Positions 25,431 through 32,702 of a stretch of DNA of 32,702 nt are shown here, in pieces. The stretch lies in contig NZ_SCTW01000028.1 in assembly GCF_004322395.1 (NCBI RefSeq), positions 1 to 32,702 on the forward strand. Direction: 5' to 3'. Within the stretch, counting starts at the first letter, position 1. Every line of letters begins with the position of its first letter. Below the pieces are notes generated by a model. That model ran no database searches. It saw only the letters and a list, made by a program, of their open reading frames with translations, and had not been told where the DNA came from. The translations under genes were made by a program, and so were the position numbers. This DNA is from Methylobacter sp. Its GTDB lineage: Bacteria > Pseudomonadota > Gammaproteobacteria > Methylococcales > Methylomonadaceae.

Positions 25431-25527
25431 GTCCACGAAAAACACGAAAGTATTTAAAATTGCCAAAGAGTGAATCGCGGTGTAATGCAACGCAGACTTT
25501 TTCGTGTCTTTCGTGCTTTTCGTGGAC
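25431..25527. repeat. 97-bp palindromic intergenic element of the CACGAA type
   Basis: The 20-base arm at 25431-25450 (GTCCACGAAAAACACGAAAG) is inverted at 25508-25527 with one mismatch. The middle is AT-rich and codes for nothing. I recognise TTTCGTGNTTTTCGTGG as a sequence seen in intergenic regions of many environmental bacteria. It lies between the convergent ends of the dehydrogenase and epimerase genes and may act as a bidirectional stop for transcripts. A degenerate relative is at 7827-7868. Confidence 0.8.
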
Positions 25528-25558
25528 AAAATATTGTTTCAAGGTCCCCGCCTCCAAT

Positions 25559-26461
25559 CTATCGATGCGACAGCGCCTCATTTAACGCAGCAGGAAGATT
25601 GTCGTATTGAAACTTGAATCCCTGCGCTAACAGCCGTTCAGGCATCACGCGCTGACTGCCCAATAGCAACTGCGACATTTCGCCGAGCAGCATTTTTAAT
25701 AGGCAAGCCGGAACCGTCAGTAGGGCAGGGCGATTCAGGCATTGCGCCAATATCCGGGTGAATTCGGCATTGGTGACAGGATTCGGAGCAGTCGCGTTAT
25801 AAGCGCCGTGCATCGTTGAATCGGCAATCATGGCCAGGGCGATATTGATCCAGTCCTGACGGTGAATCCATGATATCCATTGCCGCCCGCTGCCCAAACG
25901 TCCGCCCAATCCCAAGCGGAACCCCGGTAACATGCGTTGCAGAAACCCGCCGCCGTCGGCAATGACTAATCCGGATCTTATCAGGCAAACCCTGACGCCA
26001 AACTGTTCGGCTTGTTTTGCGGCAGTTTCCCAATCGGCGCAAAGCTGTTGCGAGAAATCTTCATAGGGAGTTGATTGTTCGGTTAACACAGTGTCGCCCT
26101 GATTGCCGTAATAGCCGATGGCGGAACCGTTGATTAACAACTCGGGTTTAACAGTCATTTGAGCGATGGATGATATTAACTGCTCAGTCAGCCTAATACG
26201 GCTATCCCTGATCAGCTGTTTCCTATCTTCGCTCCAACGAACATCAAGAATCGGCGCTCCGGCAAGATTGATGATGACCTGATAATTGTCTTCCGCTTTA
26301 AGGTGCGCCAGACTACTCAACGCATTAACTCCCGAACCGCATATTTGGGCTACCTTATCTGGGCTACGGCTTAATACCGTAACGCCATGGCCTTGCTCGA
26401 CCAAACGTTTAGTCAATGCACTGCCAATAAACCCGGTACCGCCAGTAATAAGAATATTCAT
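25559..26461 (-). CDS. TIGR01777 / YfcH-like NAD(P)-binding epimerase family protein
   Basis: This is an extended short-chain-dehydrogenase-fold protein of the TIGR01777 family (YfcH-like, DUF1731 C-terminus); the substrate is unknown. From ATG 26461 the product has 300 residues and opens MNILITGGTGFIGSALTKRL, with the dinucleotide motif GGTGFIG at residues 7-13. The VIINLAGAPI motif, the LLINGSAIGYYGNQGD active-site region and the late SWIHRQDW and YNATAPNPVTNAEF motifs are all family hallmarks. The tail with GSQRVMPERLLAQGF is DUF1731. GAGGA stands eight bases before this ATG, so I rejected an 18-residue extension to 26515. It is a single leftward gene, convergent with the dehydrogenase across a palindromic repeat. 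Confidence 0.93.
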   Translation of the reverse strand: MNILITGGTGFIGSALTKRLVEQGHGVTVLSRSPDKVAQICGSGVNALSSLAHLKAEDNYQVIINLAGAPILDVRWSEDRKQLIRDSRIRLTEQLISSIAQMTVKPELLINGSAIGYYGNQGDTVLTEQSTPYEDFSQQLCADWETAAKQAEQFGVRVCLIRSGLVIADGGGFLQRMLPGFRLGLGGRLGSGRQWISWIHRQDWINIALAMIADSTMHGAYNATAPNPVTNAEFTRILAQCLNRPALLTVPACLLKMLLGEMSQLLLGSQRVMPERLLAQGFKFQYDNLPAALNEALSHR

Positions 26462-26577
26462 AATCGTGTCCTCATAACCAGTAATTTGGGTGGCAAACCT
26501 TTTATCAATGTCCAATAGTCAATTTTAGTGAGAATACAATATAAATCTTAGAAATTTATTAATCAAAATTCAGAGAT

Positions 26578-26601
26578 AAAAAAAGGGGCTTAAAAAGCCC
26601 C
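26578..26601 (-). terminator. Rho-independent terminator, minus strand
   Basis: GGGGCTT and AAGCCCC form a perfect 7-bp stem around a three-base loop; read leftward seven T residues follow. It lies about 240 bases past the stop of the esterase gene and upstream of the epimerase gene, so it ends whatever leftward transcript enters from the esterase operon. Confidence 0.85.
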
Positions 26602-26839
26602 AAATGAGCGCACCTCAAACTTGTCGCGCAGGTGTTAATAGTGATTATTTTCGGTTTGTTGTTAACTTTATCCTGCACCGTATAAATCAGTTTTACTGGC
26701 TAATTCATTAGCTTGTGGCAGATGTGGTGGCTACGTGCCCCAAGCCATCTTTGACCTTTATCAAGAAGCTTCTATTAAGACATCTGCATTTGTGGGCTCT
26801 ATTTGATACTTGCCCCCGTCTCAACTGCTGGTCGTGATT
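26602..26839 (-). other. Gene-free stretch leading to a terminator, possible structured 3' RNA
   Basis: No frame of useful length is present on either strand. Read leftward, GCTAA-TGAA-TTAGC makes a tight hairpin and AGATGGCT ... AGCCACCACATCT can pair around a short loop. The end is a strong terminator. It may be a long 3' untranslated region of the esterase mRNA, a small RNA released from it, or a decayed gene. The remaining bases up to the epimerase start (26462-26577) are AT-rich promoter-like sequence without a firm call. Confidence 0.3.
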
Positions 26840-27724
26840 TTAGCGGCCCACCGAAACCAAAAAATCCAGCAAGGTGTCATTAATGCCCGGCCATTGCGCG
26901 TGCGGTTTATCGCCTTCGCAATACCAGGTTTTTACTCCTTTAGCACAACCGGAATAAGCCATGCAGCCATTGCCAATTTTTTCAGGTATAGGCTCGCATT
27001 GATTGCATGCCGCCCACCATCCGGAAGTCTGCTGACCGTATTTCGGAAACAAGCGATCGTTCACGCTGTGCATGATCATCACAGGAATCGGTTCAGGACA
27101 TTTGTGGTCGCGCAAATCCTGGTAATCGATACCGGCGGCGCTCGGTGCAATCGCATTGGGAATATGTTTAGTGCCTGACATAAACGCCAAAGCCATCGCG
27201 GCAGTACCGCCGTCGGAATGCCCGGTAAGAAAAATTCGCTTTTTATCAACGCACCATTGCTTGGCAATCAGGTCAGGAATAGTTCCAAGCTCGATGGTAG
27301 AGGTAGGCGATAATTCAGGATGATCGGCATAGGCAACAATGAAGCCGGCGGTTGTCGCTTTCAGTGTAAGCGCCGTCTTCTTCTCGGTTTTTGCCCGGTT
27401 TGAACCTGCCGGAGAAAATACCACCAGTAACGGATGGGCAATGGTCGGATCATAATTCAAAGGTGTGCGTATATTGTATTTAATGCCGTCAAGCGTTGAC
27501 TCGCCATTGACAGCCCTTGATTCTCCGTCGAATGTACCGGCAACGCATTGTGGATTTGCGTTTTCTCCGGCATAAGACGTGTTACCTGCTTGAGAATATT
27601 CATCATTATCTTCGTTAAAAAAAACTACCAGCGTTATAAAGATAGGCAGTACGAACAGTAGCTTAAAAACGTTATTCCGAAAAGACGAAGTCGTTTTTAA
27701 TTTGTCCGAATAGGCTTTAAACAT
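26840..27724 (-). CDS. Membrane-anchored PHB-depolymerase-like esterase (alpha/beta hydrolase)
   Basis: The 294-residue product has a hydrophobic segment at about residues 19-36 (VFKLLFVLPIFITLVVFF) that is a signal anchor or an uncleaved signal, so the enzyme faces the periplasm. The following domain resembles the esterase/PHB depolymerase (LpqC, feruloyl-esterase-like) group: YNIRTPLNYDP strand, LLVVFSPAGSN oxyanion region, nucleophile S170 in LTGHSDGGTAA, probable acid D223 in HSVNDRLFP and probable base H275 in GDKPHAQWPG. Cysteines are frequent (C60, C158, C209, C240, C243, C254, C260, C269), consistent with disulfides outside the cytoplasm. The ATG overlaps the stop of the upstream gene by eight bases and has no good ribosome site, so it is likely translated by coupling. 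The natural substrate is unknown. Confidence 0.8.
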   Translation of the reverse strand: MFKAYSDKLKTTSSFRNNVFKLLFVLPIFITLVVFFNEDNDEYSQAGNTSYAGENANPQCVAGTFDGESRAVNGESTLDGIKYNIRTPLNYDPTIAHPLLVVFSPAGSNRAKTEKKTALTLKATTAGFIVAYADHPELSPTSTIELGTIPDLIAKQWCVDKKRIFLTGHSDGGTAAMALAFMSGTKHIPNAIAPSAAGIDYQDLRDHKCPEPIPVMIMHSVNDRLFPKYGQQTSGWWAACNQCEPIPEKIGNGCMAYSGCAKGVKTWYCEGDKPHAQWPGINDTLLDFLVSVGR

Positions 27725-28319
27725 CGGATGGCCTCGCGGCAGGTTTGTCGGCTGCGCGCTTCATTAAGTAAATAGCTGCTGCGGCAAGTACCGCTATGAA
27801 TAGCGCTTTTAACGGCAATTTATCCGAGATTTCCGGTTCAAGGCCGATCGAAAGCGGGATATGATTGTCGATGTTTTTGTCTTTATGCACTATCGCGACA
27901 TGGACCAGATAATTACCTGCGCCGAATTTATTAAAGTCAACCGTGCCGTTCACTGTACCCGATTTTATTTTCGTCGGTTCCTGATAGAAAACTCGGGTTC
28001 CTTCCGGTTCTTTGGTGACTTCAAATTCCACGGTTAAATTACGCAGGCTTTTGCCTTCATAATCGAATACCAGATTAGTAGCGCCTAGATGCGGAATCGA
28101 CTGACAATACTCTTTGTTACTAAATGTGGGCGTATAGGCGGTAAAGTGAACCCGTTCATGACCTACCAGAATATTGCAGGCGTCGACTTCATTACTTGCG
28201 CCGCGATGTGCATAAACTTCTGGCGGCAAAGCGAAAGTCAATAATCCGAATAAGACTAAAGCACGACAACCGTAGGTTATCGTATGGATTAATGGAAACA
28301 ACCGAATGTTCTCTTTCAT
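27717..28319 (-). CDS. Exported, membrane-tethered protein of unknown function
   Basis: I do not recognise a named family. The 200-residue product has a signal peptide (hydrophobic residues 19-31, likely cut after VYA at 37). The mature protein would then begin H38-R-G. The exported domain is beta-rich (HFTAYTPTFSN, NLVFDYEGKSLRNLTVEFEV, GTRVFYQEPTKIKSG, GNYLVHVAIVHKD) and has two cysteines (C48, C72) that could form a disulfide. A single membrane helix near residues 174-189 (ALFIAVLAAAAIYLMK) and a short basic tail would tether it with the domain in the periplasm. AAAGGT stands before the ATG. It is the first gene of a pair with the esterase, overlapping it by eight bases, so the two probably act together on the cell surface. 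The gap upstream (28320-28568) has no gene. Confidence 0.75.
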   Translation of the reverse strand: MKENIRLFPLIHTITYGCRALVLFGLLTFALPPEVYAHRGASNEVDACNILVGHERVHFTAYTPTFSNKEYCQSIPHLGATNLVFDYEGKSLRNLTVEFEVTKEPEGTRVFYQEPTKIKSGTVNGTVDFNKFGAGNYLVHVAIVHKDKNIDNHIPLSIGLEPEISDKLPLKALFIAVLAAAAIYLMKRAADKPAARPSDV

Positions 28320-28568
28320 GTGTAAAACCTTTTTTTACTGTATGGGTAAATGCTCGGCAAATGTTGATTTTTGACAAAATACGGAGGGCGCTGAATTAAA
28401 CGGATTTTAAGGGGCAAACGGATAAGGATTCAGTTATCGTGTTTGCCGGCAGCCGTCGCTGTGAGGTTTTTCCTGCAAGTCGGGAAAGATGTGTCTGGAT
28501 GGATAATATCCTGATAACGGCGCATGAAATCGGCATTCAACGGCTACATCTATCCAACTGCCGAAATA

Positions 28569-28895
28569 TCAAAAATCGAAACTTTCAACTTCCGCGGTTA
28601 AAAACAATGGCGCTCCACCGGTAGAAATATCAACAGCGTGTTGAGCGGTTTCCTGTCCGCCAGGGGAATTTAAACAGGCTTCCAAATCTTGCATGGACGG
28701 AAAATAAACTTCGGCAATGCGATGGAAAGGCGCTTGCTCCTGGCCTAAGCTGGCCATAATCAGCGATGCGACGAAGCGGGTTTTTCCGGCTAATTTTTCT
28801 ACCGCCATCGGTACATGTTCTTGGGCATAGCGTTGTTCAAATATTTCAACGTCGGCAGGCGTCGGATACATCACAATTAACTTTGCGGTTTTCAT
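28569..28895 (-). CDS. EthD family protein
   Basis: This is a small dimeric alpha/beta-barrel (ferredoxin-like) protein of the EthD family. From ATG 28895 the product has 108 residues, the family's usual length, with the hallmark start LIVMYPTPADVEIFEQRYAQ then EHVPMAVEKLAG (the conserved H-x-P), the middle FHRIAEVYFPS and the SPGGQETAQHAVDI motif. An in-frame extension to 29096 would run through the LysR promoter and start, so I rejected it; GAGAAA precedes the chosen ATG. The founding member helps a P450 break down ethyl tert-butyl ether, but most relatives have no proven role. It is divergent from a LysR regulator, which probably controls it. Confidence 0.85.
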   Translation of the reverse strand: MKTAKLIVMYPTPADVEIFEQRYAQEHVPMAVEKLAGKTRFVASLIMASLGQEQAPFHRIAEVYFPSMQDLEACLNSPGGQETAQHAVDISTGGAPLFLTAEVESFDF

Positions 28896-28932
28896 AGTTT
28901 TCTCGTATGGCTTTCTAAAAGAGTGGCAATCG

Positions 28933-28960
28933 TATATTGAAATATAAGTGTTTGTATAAT
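28933..28960 (+). promoter_or_regulatory. LysR-type operator and -10 box in the divergent promoter
   Basis: TATATT-GA-AATATA (28933-28946) is a perfect dyad matching the T-N11-A form of LysR-type binding sites. It sits where the -35 of a TATAAT box (28955-28960) would be; no good -35 is present. This is the pattern of a regulator that both represses itself and activates the divergent EthD gene. Confidence 0.5.
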
Positions 28961-29009
28961 ACTGACATTCTATGGAACAATAGCTTTTTTCTATATCGGG
29001 GCAACTCTG

Positions 29010-29882
29010 ATGGAAATGCAACAAATCCGCTATTTTTTGGCAGTCTGCGACCAGGGATCGATCACGCACGCAGCGCAACTCACTTATGTTTCGCAACCGT
29101 CTTTAACGCAGGCCATAAAAAAACTGGAAGATGAAATGGGCGGGGCACTGTTTACGCGGACTCGCTCCGGATGTCAGTTAACGCCGTTAGGCCGCATGGT
29201 TGAATCTAATCTGCGCAAGATTTATAGAGACCTTCAGACGACCAAAGCGGATGCGATTCGGTTCACACGCTTAAACACTATTCCTCTGCGCATCGGTTTG
29301 ATGACCACAATAGGTGCGCAACGTTTGAGTCCTTGTCTTGCCAAGTATCAGCAAGAATATCCGAATATCGAATTGGAGTTAATTGTTGATAGCGAAGCGA
29401 GCTTATTGAAGCAACTGGATTCGGGATTACTGGATCTGATAATCAGTGCTCCGGTGCAATTACCGGCATCTCCGTATCAATCGACTTTGCTTTACGAAGA
29501 ACGTTATGTGGTCGTATTCAGCAATACCCATCGTTTTAATCAATTGCAAAAAATCGATCTGAAAGCGATTCAGTCAGAGCCTTATTTAGACAGGTTAAAC
29601 TGTGAATTAAGAGAAGATCTGAAATGCATTTGTCAAAATCAGGAAATCGATCTCTACGCAGCTTACCGTAGTAATAGCGAAGAATGGATTTTACAGATGG
29701 TTAAGGCAGGTATCGGTGTTGCCTTAATGCCGGAATATACCCTGCCCAAACAGGCGACCGACATCAGTTATCGCTATCTGTACGAGCCTGAAATCAGACG
29801 TCAGGTTTACGCGATTCACACGCATCAGACACCGGCAAAGCCCGAATTGCAAGCATTGATAGTTAATTTAAGTAGCACGTAA
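29010..29882 (+). CDS. LysR-family transcriptional regulator
   Basis: The 290-residue protein has the standard LysR layout: an N-terminal winged helix-turn-helix (MEMQQIRYFLAVCDQGSITH, AAQLTYVSQPSLTQAIKKLE, about residues 1-60), a linker helix, and the two-lobed co-inducer-binding domain from about residue 90 (PLRIGLMTTIGAQRL, ELIVDSEASLLKQLDSGLLD, LIISAP). The recognition-helix residues SQPSLTQAIKKLE are canonical. Length is normal. GGGG precedes the ATG by about nine bases. It is transcribed away from the EthD gene across 114 bases containing a dyad, so regulation of that gene and of itself is the simplest reading. The inducer is not evident from sequence. Confidence 0.92.
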   Translation: MEMQQIRYFLAVCDQGSITHAAQLTYVSQPSLTQAIKKLEDEMGGALFTRTRSGCQLTPLGRMVESNLRKIYRDLQTTKADAIRFTRLNTIPLRIGLMTTIGAQRLSPCLAKYQQEYPNIELELIVDSEASLLKQLDSGLLDLIISAPVQLPASPYQSTLLYEERYVVVFSNTHRFNQLQKIDLKAIQSEPYLDRLNCELREDLKCICQNQEIDLYAAYRSNSEEWILQMVKAGIGVALMPEYTLPKQATDISYRYLYEPEIRRQVYAIHTHQTPAKPELQALIVNLSST

Positions 29883-30070
29883 TAATTAGCGGGTAATTTG
29901 TTTAAGTTTTTTAAAGTTAAATGCAGGTCAAAACACAATCAATTGCTAACGGATGGGCTTTATTTTCTATAGCTGGTCTGCTTCTCAAAGCGGCTCGGGA
30001 CAACAAGGTAAAAATAGACAGTTTTTATTTTCCGGTTTCGGCTTTCCACATTTGTTCTATCTGTCAGAAC

Positions 30071-30187
30071 CTAGGGAAGCGCTGATTAAATCCTTCGACG
30101 ACTCAGGATGAACGGTAAGCTGTTGATTCCGTTCGTGGTGAGCTTGTCGAACCATAAATGGAATCAACTTGTTCAGCGCTTCCCTAG
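30071..30187. repeat. 117-bp palindromic mobile-type repeat (GTGGTGAGCTTGTCGAACC class)
   Basis: Outer arms of 15 bases, CTAGGGAAGCGCTGA, are perfectly inverted at 30071-30085 and 30173-30187. A second perfect inverted pair, GTTGATTCC (30122-30130) and GGAATCAAC (30160-30168), lies inside. The core contains GTTCGTGGTGAGCTTGTCGA, a sequence I know from intergenic repeats of many Proteobacteria. No protein is encoded, so it is a REP/MITE-like non-autonomous element. The rest of the gene-free stretch 29883-30303 is AT-rich with no other firm feature. Confidence 0.85.
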
Positions 30188-30303
30188 ACAAATTTTTAAG
30201 CCGAGTGCAAGAAACCTCTATATAATTAAATTTTAAAATTGACGATTATAAATTTCAATGACTTACATTTATTAATCATTCATTAGGGGTCTCCCGAATT
30301 AAT

Positions 30304-32702
30304 ATGTTGTTCAATTCCAGTGAAGATGCTAATTTCGTTTCCGAGAATAAGGCATCTGAAACTTCTCACATCGATATCTACCGTACTCTTGTCGAGCATA
30401 TGCTTAACGGTGTGGCCTATTGCAAAATGGTTTACCTGGAGGGGCAACCCAGCGATTTCGTCTACCTTTATACGAATCCCGCCTTTGAACAGTTGACCGG
30501 TCTCAAGCAGGTCGTCGGTAAGCCTGTCTCCGAAGTAATACCCGGTATTCGCGAAACAGATTCGCAACTGTTCGATATTTATAGCCGGGTGGCGCTGGGC
30601 GCAGAACCGGTGAGGTTCGAAACTTTTGTCGAATCACTGTCAATGTGGTTTTGGATATCAGTTTATAGCCCCAGGCCGGATCATTTTGTTGCTATTTTCG
30701 ACGTCATTACCGAACGCAAGCAAACTGAGTTGGCGCTGAGCGATGCCGGTAAAAGATGGTCATTGGCGCAACAAGCAGCGGTTGCAGGTTCCTGGTATTG
30801 GGATATCAAAACAAATGCGATTTATTGGTCGGATGAACTGTATGAATTATTCGGACTGGAACCGCAAAAAACGGAAGCCGGTTTCGAAGCATGGCGGGAG
30901 CTTCTGCACAGTGAGGACAGGCAACAAGCCGAACAGCAGATCAATCAGGCAATAAGCGATCATTTGCCGCTTGCCAACGAATACCGGATCATCACGCCGA
31001 CCGGCGAGGTACGTTGGATTCGGGCATTGGGCGACACTGACTATGATGAACAGGGTCTGGCCCAGCGCATGACTGGAATTTGCATTGATATTACCAAAAC
31101 CAAGACAGCCGAAATTGCCTTGCAAGAAAGCGAAGAGCGTTTGCGGTTGGCGCAATTAGCGGCCGACATCGGTATCTGGGATTGGGATATCGTCCATGAT
31201 AAAGTCACGTTTAACTCTCAGTATTACAAGCTGCTTGGTCTTCCCGAAGGTGTATCTCAGCGTTACGAAGACTTTCTCGCCATGGTGCATCCCGAAGATC
31301 GTTCCCGACTGGATGCGAGAGTACAGCAGGGGCTGGCCGTGGGTATGCAAGACTACAATATTGAATACCGGTTGATACGCAAAGACGATGGCGTCACGCG
31401 ATGGCTGGTTTCGAAAGGCCGGTTTATTGTTGAAAACGGTCAGCCATTGAGGGGTTTTGGCGTCATAATCGATATTACCGAGCGCAAGCAAGCCGAGAAG
31501 GCGCTACGCGAGAGCGAAGCCCGATATCGGCAGATGTTTCAGGCCAATCCGCATCCAATGTGGCTCTATGATCTGGAAACGCTGCGTTTCCTGGTGGTCA
31601 ACGATGCCGCGATCGCGCATTATGGCTACAGCGAGGCGGAGTTTCTTGCAATGACGATCACCGACATTTGCCCTGAAGAAGACGTACCATTGATGCACGA
31701 GCCTCAGCACCAGGCGGTGTGGCATCATCGAAAGAAGGACGGTAGGCTGATCGATGTTGAGATCAGCGCGCACCTGCTTGAATACGAGGGGCGAAGCGCG
31801 AAGGTGATGATGGCAAACGATATTACCGAACGCAGGCGCTCCGAGGAGCGTATTCACTATCTGGCAAATTTCGATCCGCTCACCGGGTTGCCGAACCGTA
31901 CCCAGCTGAATGATCATCTTAAATATGCCCTCAGCTTGGCGAAGCGCAGTAACGGACATTTGGCGGTCATGTTTCTCGATCTCGATCATTTTAAAGACAT
32001 CAATGACTCGCTCGGCCATAGTATTGGTGATGCGCTGTTGATTGAGTTGGCAAAACGCTTGTGTTTAGTGCTTCGAACGGAAGACACGGTAACACGCTTG
32101 GGCGGAGACGAATTCATTTTGTTATTGCCGGGGGTCGATGCAATCGGCGCCGCGCATGTTGCGCAAAAGTTACTGGATGCTATTGCCGAGTCTTACCGGA
32201 TTGAACACTACGATCTGACTCTGACAGCATCGATCGGCATTGCGCTCTATCCGGAAGATGGGGAGAATCTGGAAGCCCTCTCCAAGAGCGCCGATACTGC
32301 CATGTATCGAGCCAAACAGGAAGGACGCCAGTGCTATCGTTTTTTTACTCAAGAAATGCAAGCCCACTCGGCACGTAATCTGCAATTGGTCAATGCGCTG
32401 CATCACGCACTGGAACAGGAGCAATTACAAGTCTATTACCAGCCGCAAATTTCCATGCGAGACGGGATCATTACCGGAGCGGAGGCTTTATTGCGCTGGC
32501 AGCATCCTGAACTGGGCATGGTGTCACCGGCAGAATTTATTCCTGTCGCCGAAGGCAGCGGGCTGATCCTGCCGATCGGTGAATGGGTATTGCGATGCGC
32601 CGTGCGGCAGGCAAAAGCCTGGATGGATGAGGGTTTAGGCCCGCTGATTATGGCGGTGAACCTGTCCGCGGTGCAGTTTCGTCATCCCGATTTGCCCGAG
32701 CT
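30304..32702 (+). CDS. Sensory cyclic-di-GMP protein, four PAS domains, GGDEF and EAL (partial, runs off window)
   Basis: The frame is open from ATG 30304 to the end of the window, 799 complete codons. No signal peptide or membrane segment is visible, so it is a soluble sensor. There are four PAS modules (about residues 25-140, 150-270, 275-400 and 405-515), each ending in the DITE-type motif (DVITERKQ, DITKTKTA, DIIDITERKQ-like, NDITERRR). The diguanylate cyclase domain starts at LANFDPLTGLPNR (about residue 519), has an intact catalytic GGDEF (600-604) and the inhibitory RxxD site RTED five residues before it. The EAL phosphodiesterase domain follows, with E727-A728-L729 in GAEALLRWQHP, and the later VNLSAVQF motif with the Asn that binds metal is reached before the cut. 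Both halves look catalytic. The ATG lacks a close ribosome site (AGGGG is 14 bases upstream), so the start is tentative. c-di-GMP commonly lowers flagellar motility. Confidence 0.92.
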   Translation, partial: MLFNSSEDANFVSENKASETSHIDIYRTLVEHMLNGVAYCKMVYLEGQPSDFVYLYTNPAFEQLTGLKQVVGKPVSEVIPGIRETDSQLFDIYSRVALGAEPVRFETFVESLSMWFWISVYSPRPDHFVAIFDVITERKQTELALSDAGKRWSLAQQAAVAGSWYWDIKTNAIYWSDELYELFGLEPQKTEAGFEAWRELLHSEDRQQAEQQINQAISDHLPLANEYRIITPTGEVRWIRALGDTDYDEQGLAQRMTGICIDITKTKTAEIALQESEERLRLAQLAADIGIWDWDIVHDKVTFNSQYYKLLGLPEGVSQRYEDFLAMVHPEDRSRLDARVQQGLAVGMQDYNIEYRLIRKDDGVTRWLVSKGRFIVENGQPLRGFGVIIDITERKQAEKALRESEARYRQMFQANPHPMWLYDLETLRFLVVNDAAIAHYGYSEAEFLAMTITDICPEEDVPLMHEPQHQAVWHHRKKDGRLIDVEISAHLLEYEGRSAKVMMANDITERRRSEERIHYLANFDPLTGLPNRTQLNDHLKYALSLAKRSNGHLAVMFLDLDHFKDINDSLGHSIGDALLIELAKRLCLVLRTEDTVTRLGGDEFILLLPGVDAIGAAHVAQKLLDAIAESYRIEHYDLTLTASIGIALYPEDGENLEALSKSADTAMYRAKQEGRQCYRFFTQEMQAHSARNLQLVNALHHALEQEQLQVYYQPQISMRDGIITGAEALLRWQHPELGMVSPAEFIPVAEGSGLILPIGEWVLRCAVRQAKAWMDEGLGPLIMAVNLSAVQFRHPDLPE

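Noticed and set aside
26602-26839. Remnant coding sequence on the minus strand
   Set aside because: Short peptides could be read in several frames but all are cut by stops and none has a start with ribosome site; I could not match them to a family.
28896-29096. N-terminal extension of the EthD gene
   Set aside because: It would overlap the LysR start and the shared promoter; the conserved protein begins at 28895.

Overview
The window looks like chromosome from a free-swimming gammaproteobacterium. The flagellar genes are of the sigma-54/sigma-28 type, DUF3581 and YigZ/IMPACT homologues are present, and several palindromic intergenic repeats of a kind common in environmental Gammaproteobacteria occur. 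A Methylococcales (methanotroph) host is my best guess, but no methane-oxidation gene lies here and this is inference only.

Region 1 (1-4495): four minus-strand genes (a very AT-rich RlmN/Cfr-family radical-SAM rRNA methyltransferase, an unknown 110-residue protein, a GyrI-like effector-binding protein, a DUF3581 protein), then a plus-strand YigZ gene and about 470 bp without a convincing gene. That stretch ends in a minus-strand terminator and contains strong stem potential, so it may be a non-coding RNA. Region 2 (4496-9441): a membrane-bound hybrid histidine kinase, a tautomerase-family enzyme, a repeat-rich spacer, the DEAD-box RNA helicase RhlE and a tRNA-Arg(CCT).

Region 3 (9672-22873) is the core: a flagellar rod/hook cluster. 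flgA, flgM and flgN run leftward; flgBCDE, flgF and flgGHIJKL run rightward. Sigma-54-type (-24/-12) sites with GG-N10-GC spacing precede flgA, flgB, flgF and flgG, and a site matching the enteric sigma-28 consensus at all 16 positions precedes flgM. A terminator separates flgF from flgG. This fits the usual cascade: sigma-54 builds the rod and hook, the hook exports FlgM, and freed sigma-28 then boosts flgM (and filament genes elsewhere). The hook protein FlgE carries a 153-residue insert that is 44% alanine, the most unusual coding feature here.

Region 4 (22874-32702): an overlapping pair for glycerophosphodiester use (GDPD and an FAD glycerol-3-phosphate dehydrogenase), a palindromic repeat, a TIGR01777/YfcH-like epimerase, a two-gene envelope operon (an unknown exported protein whose predicted mature N-terminus is histidine, plus a PHB-depolymerase-like esterase), an EthD-family protein divergent from a LysR regulator, another palindromic repeat, and a four-PAS GGDEF-EAL cyclic-di-GMP protein running off the right edge. 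The last protein and the hybrid kinase are sensory outputs that could feed into motility, but no sequence link to the flagellar genes is visible.
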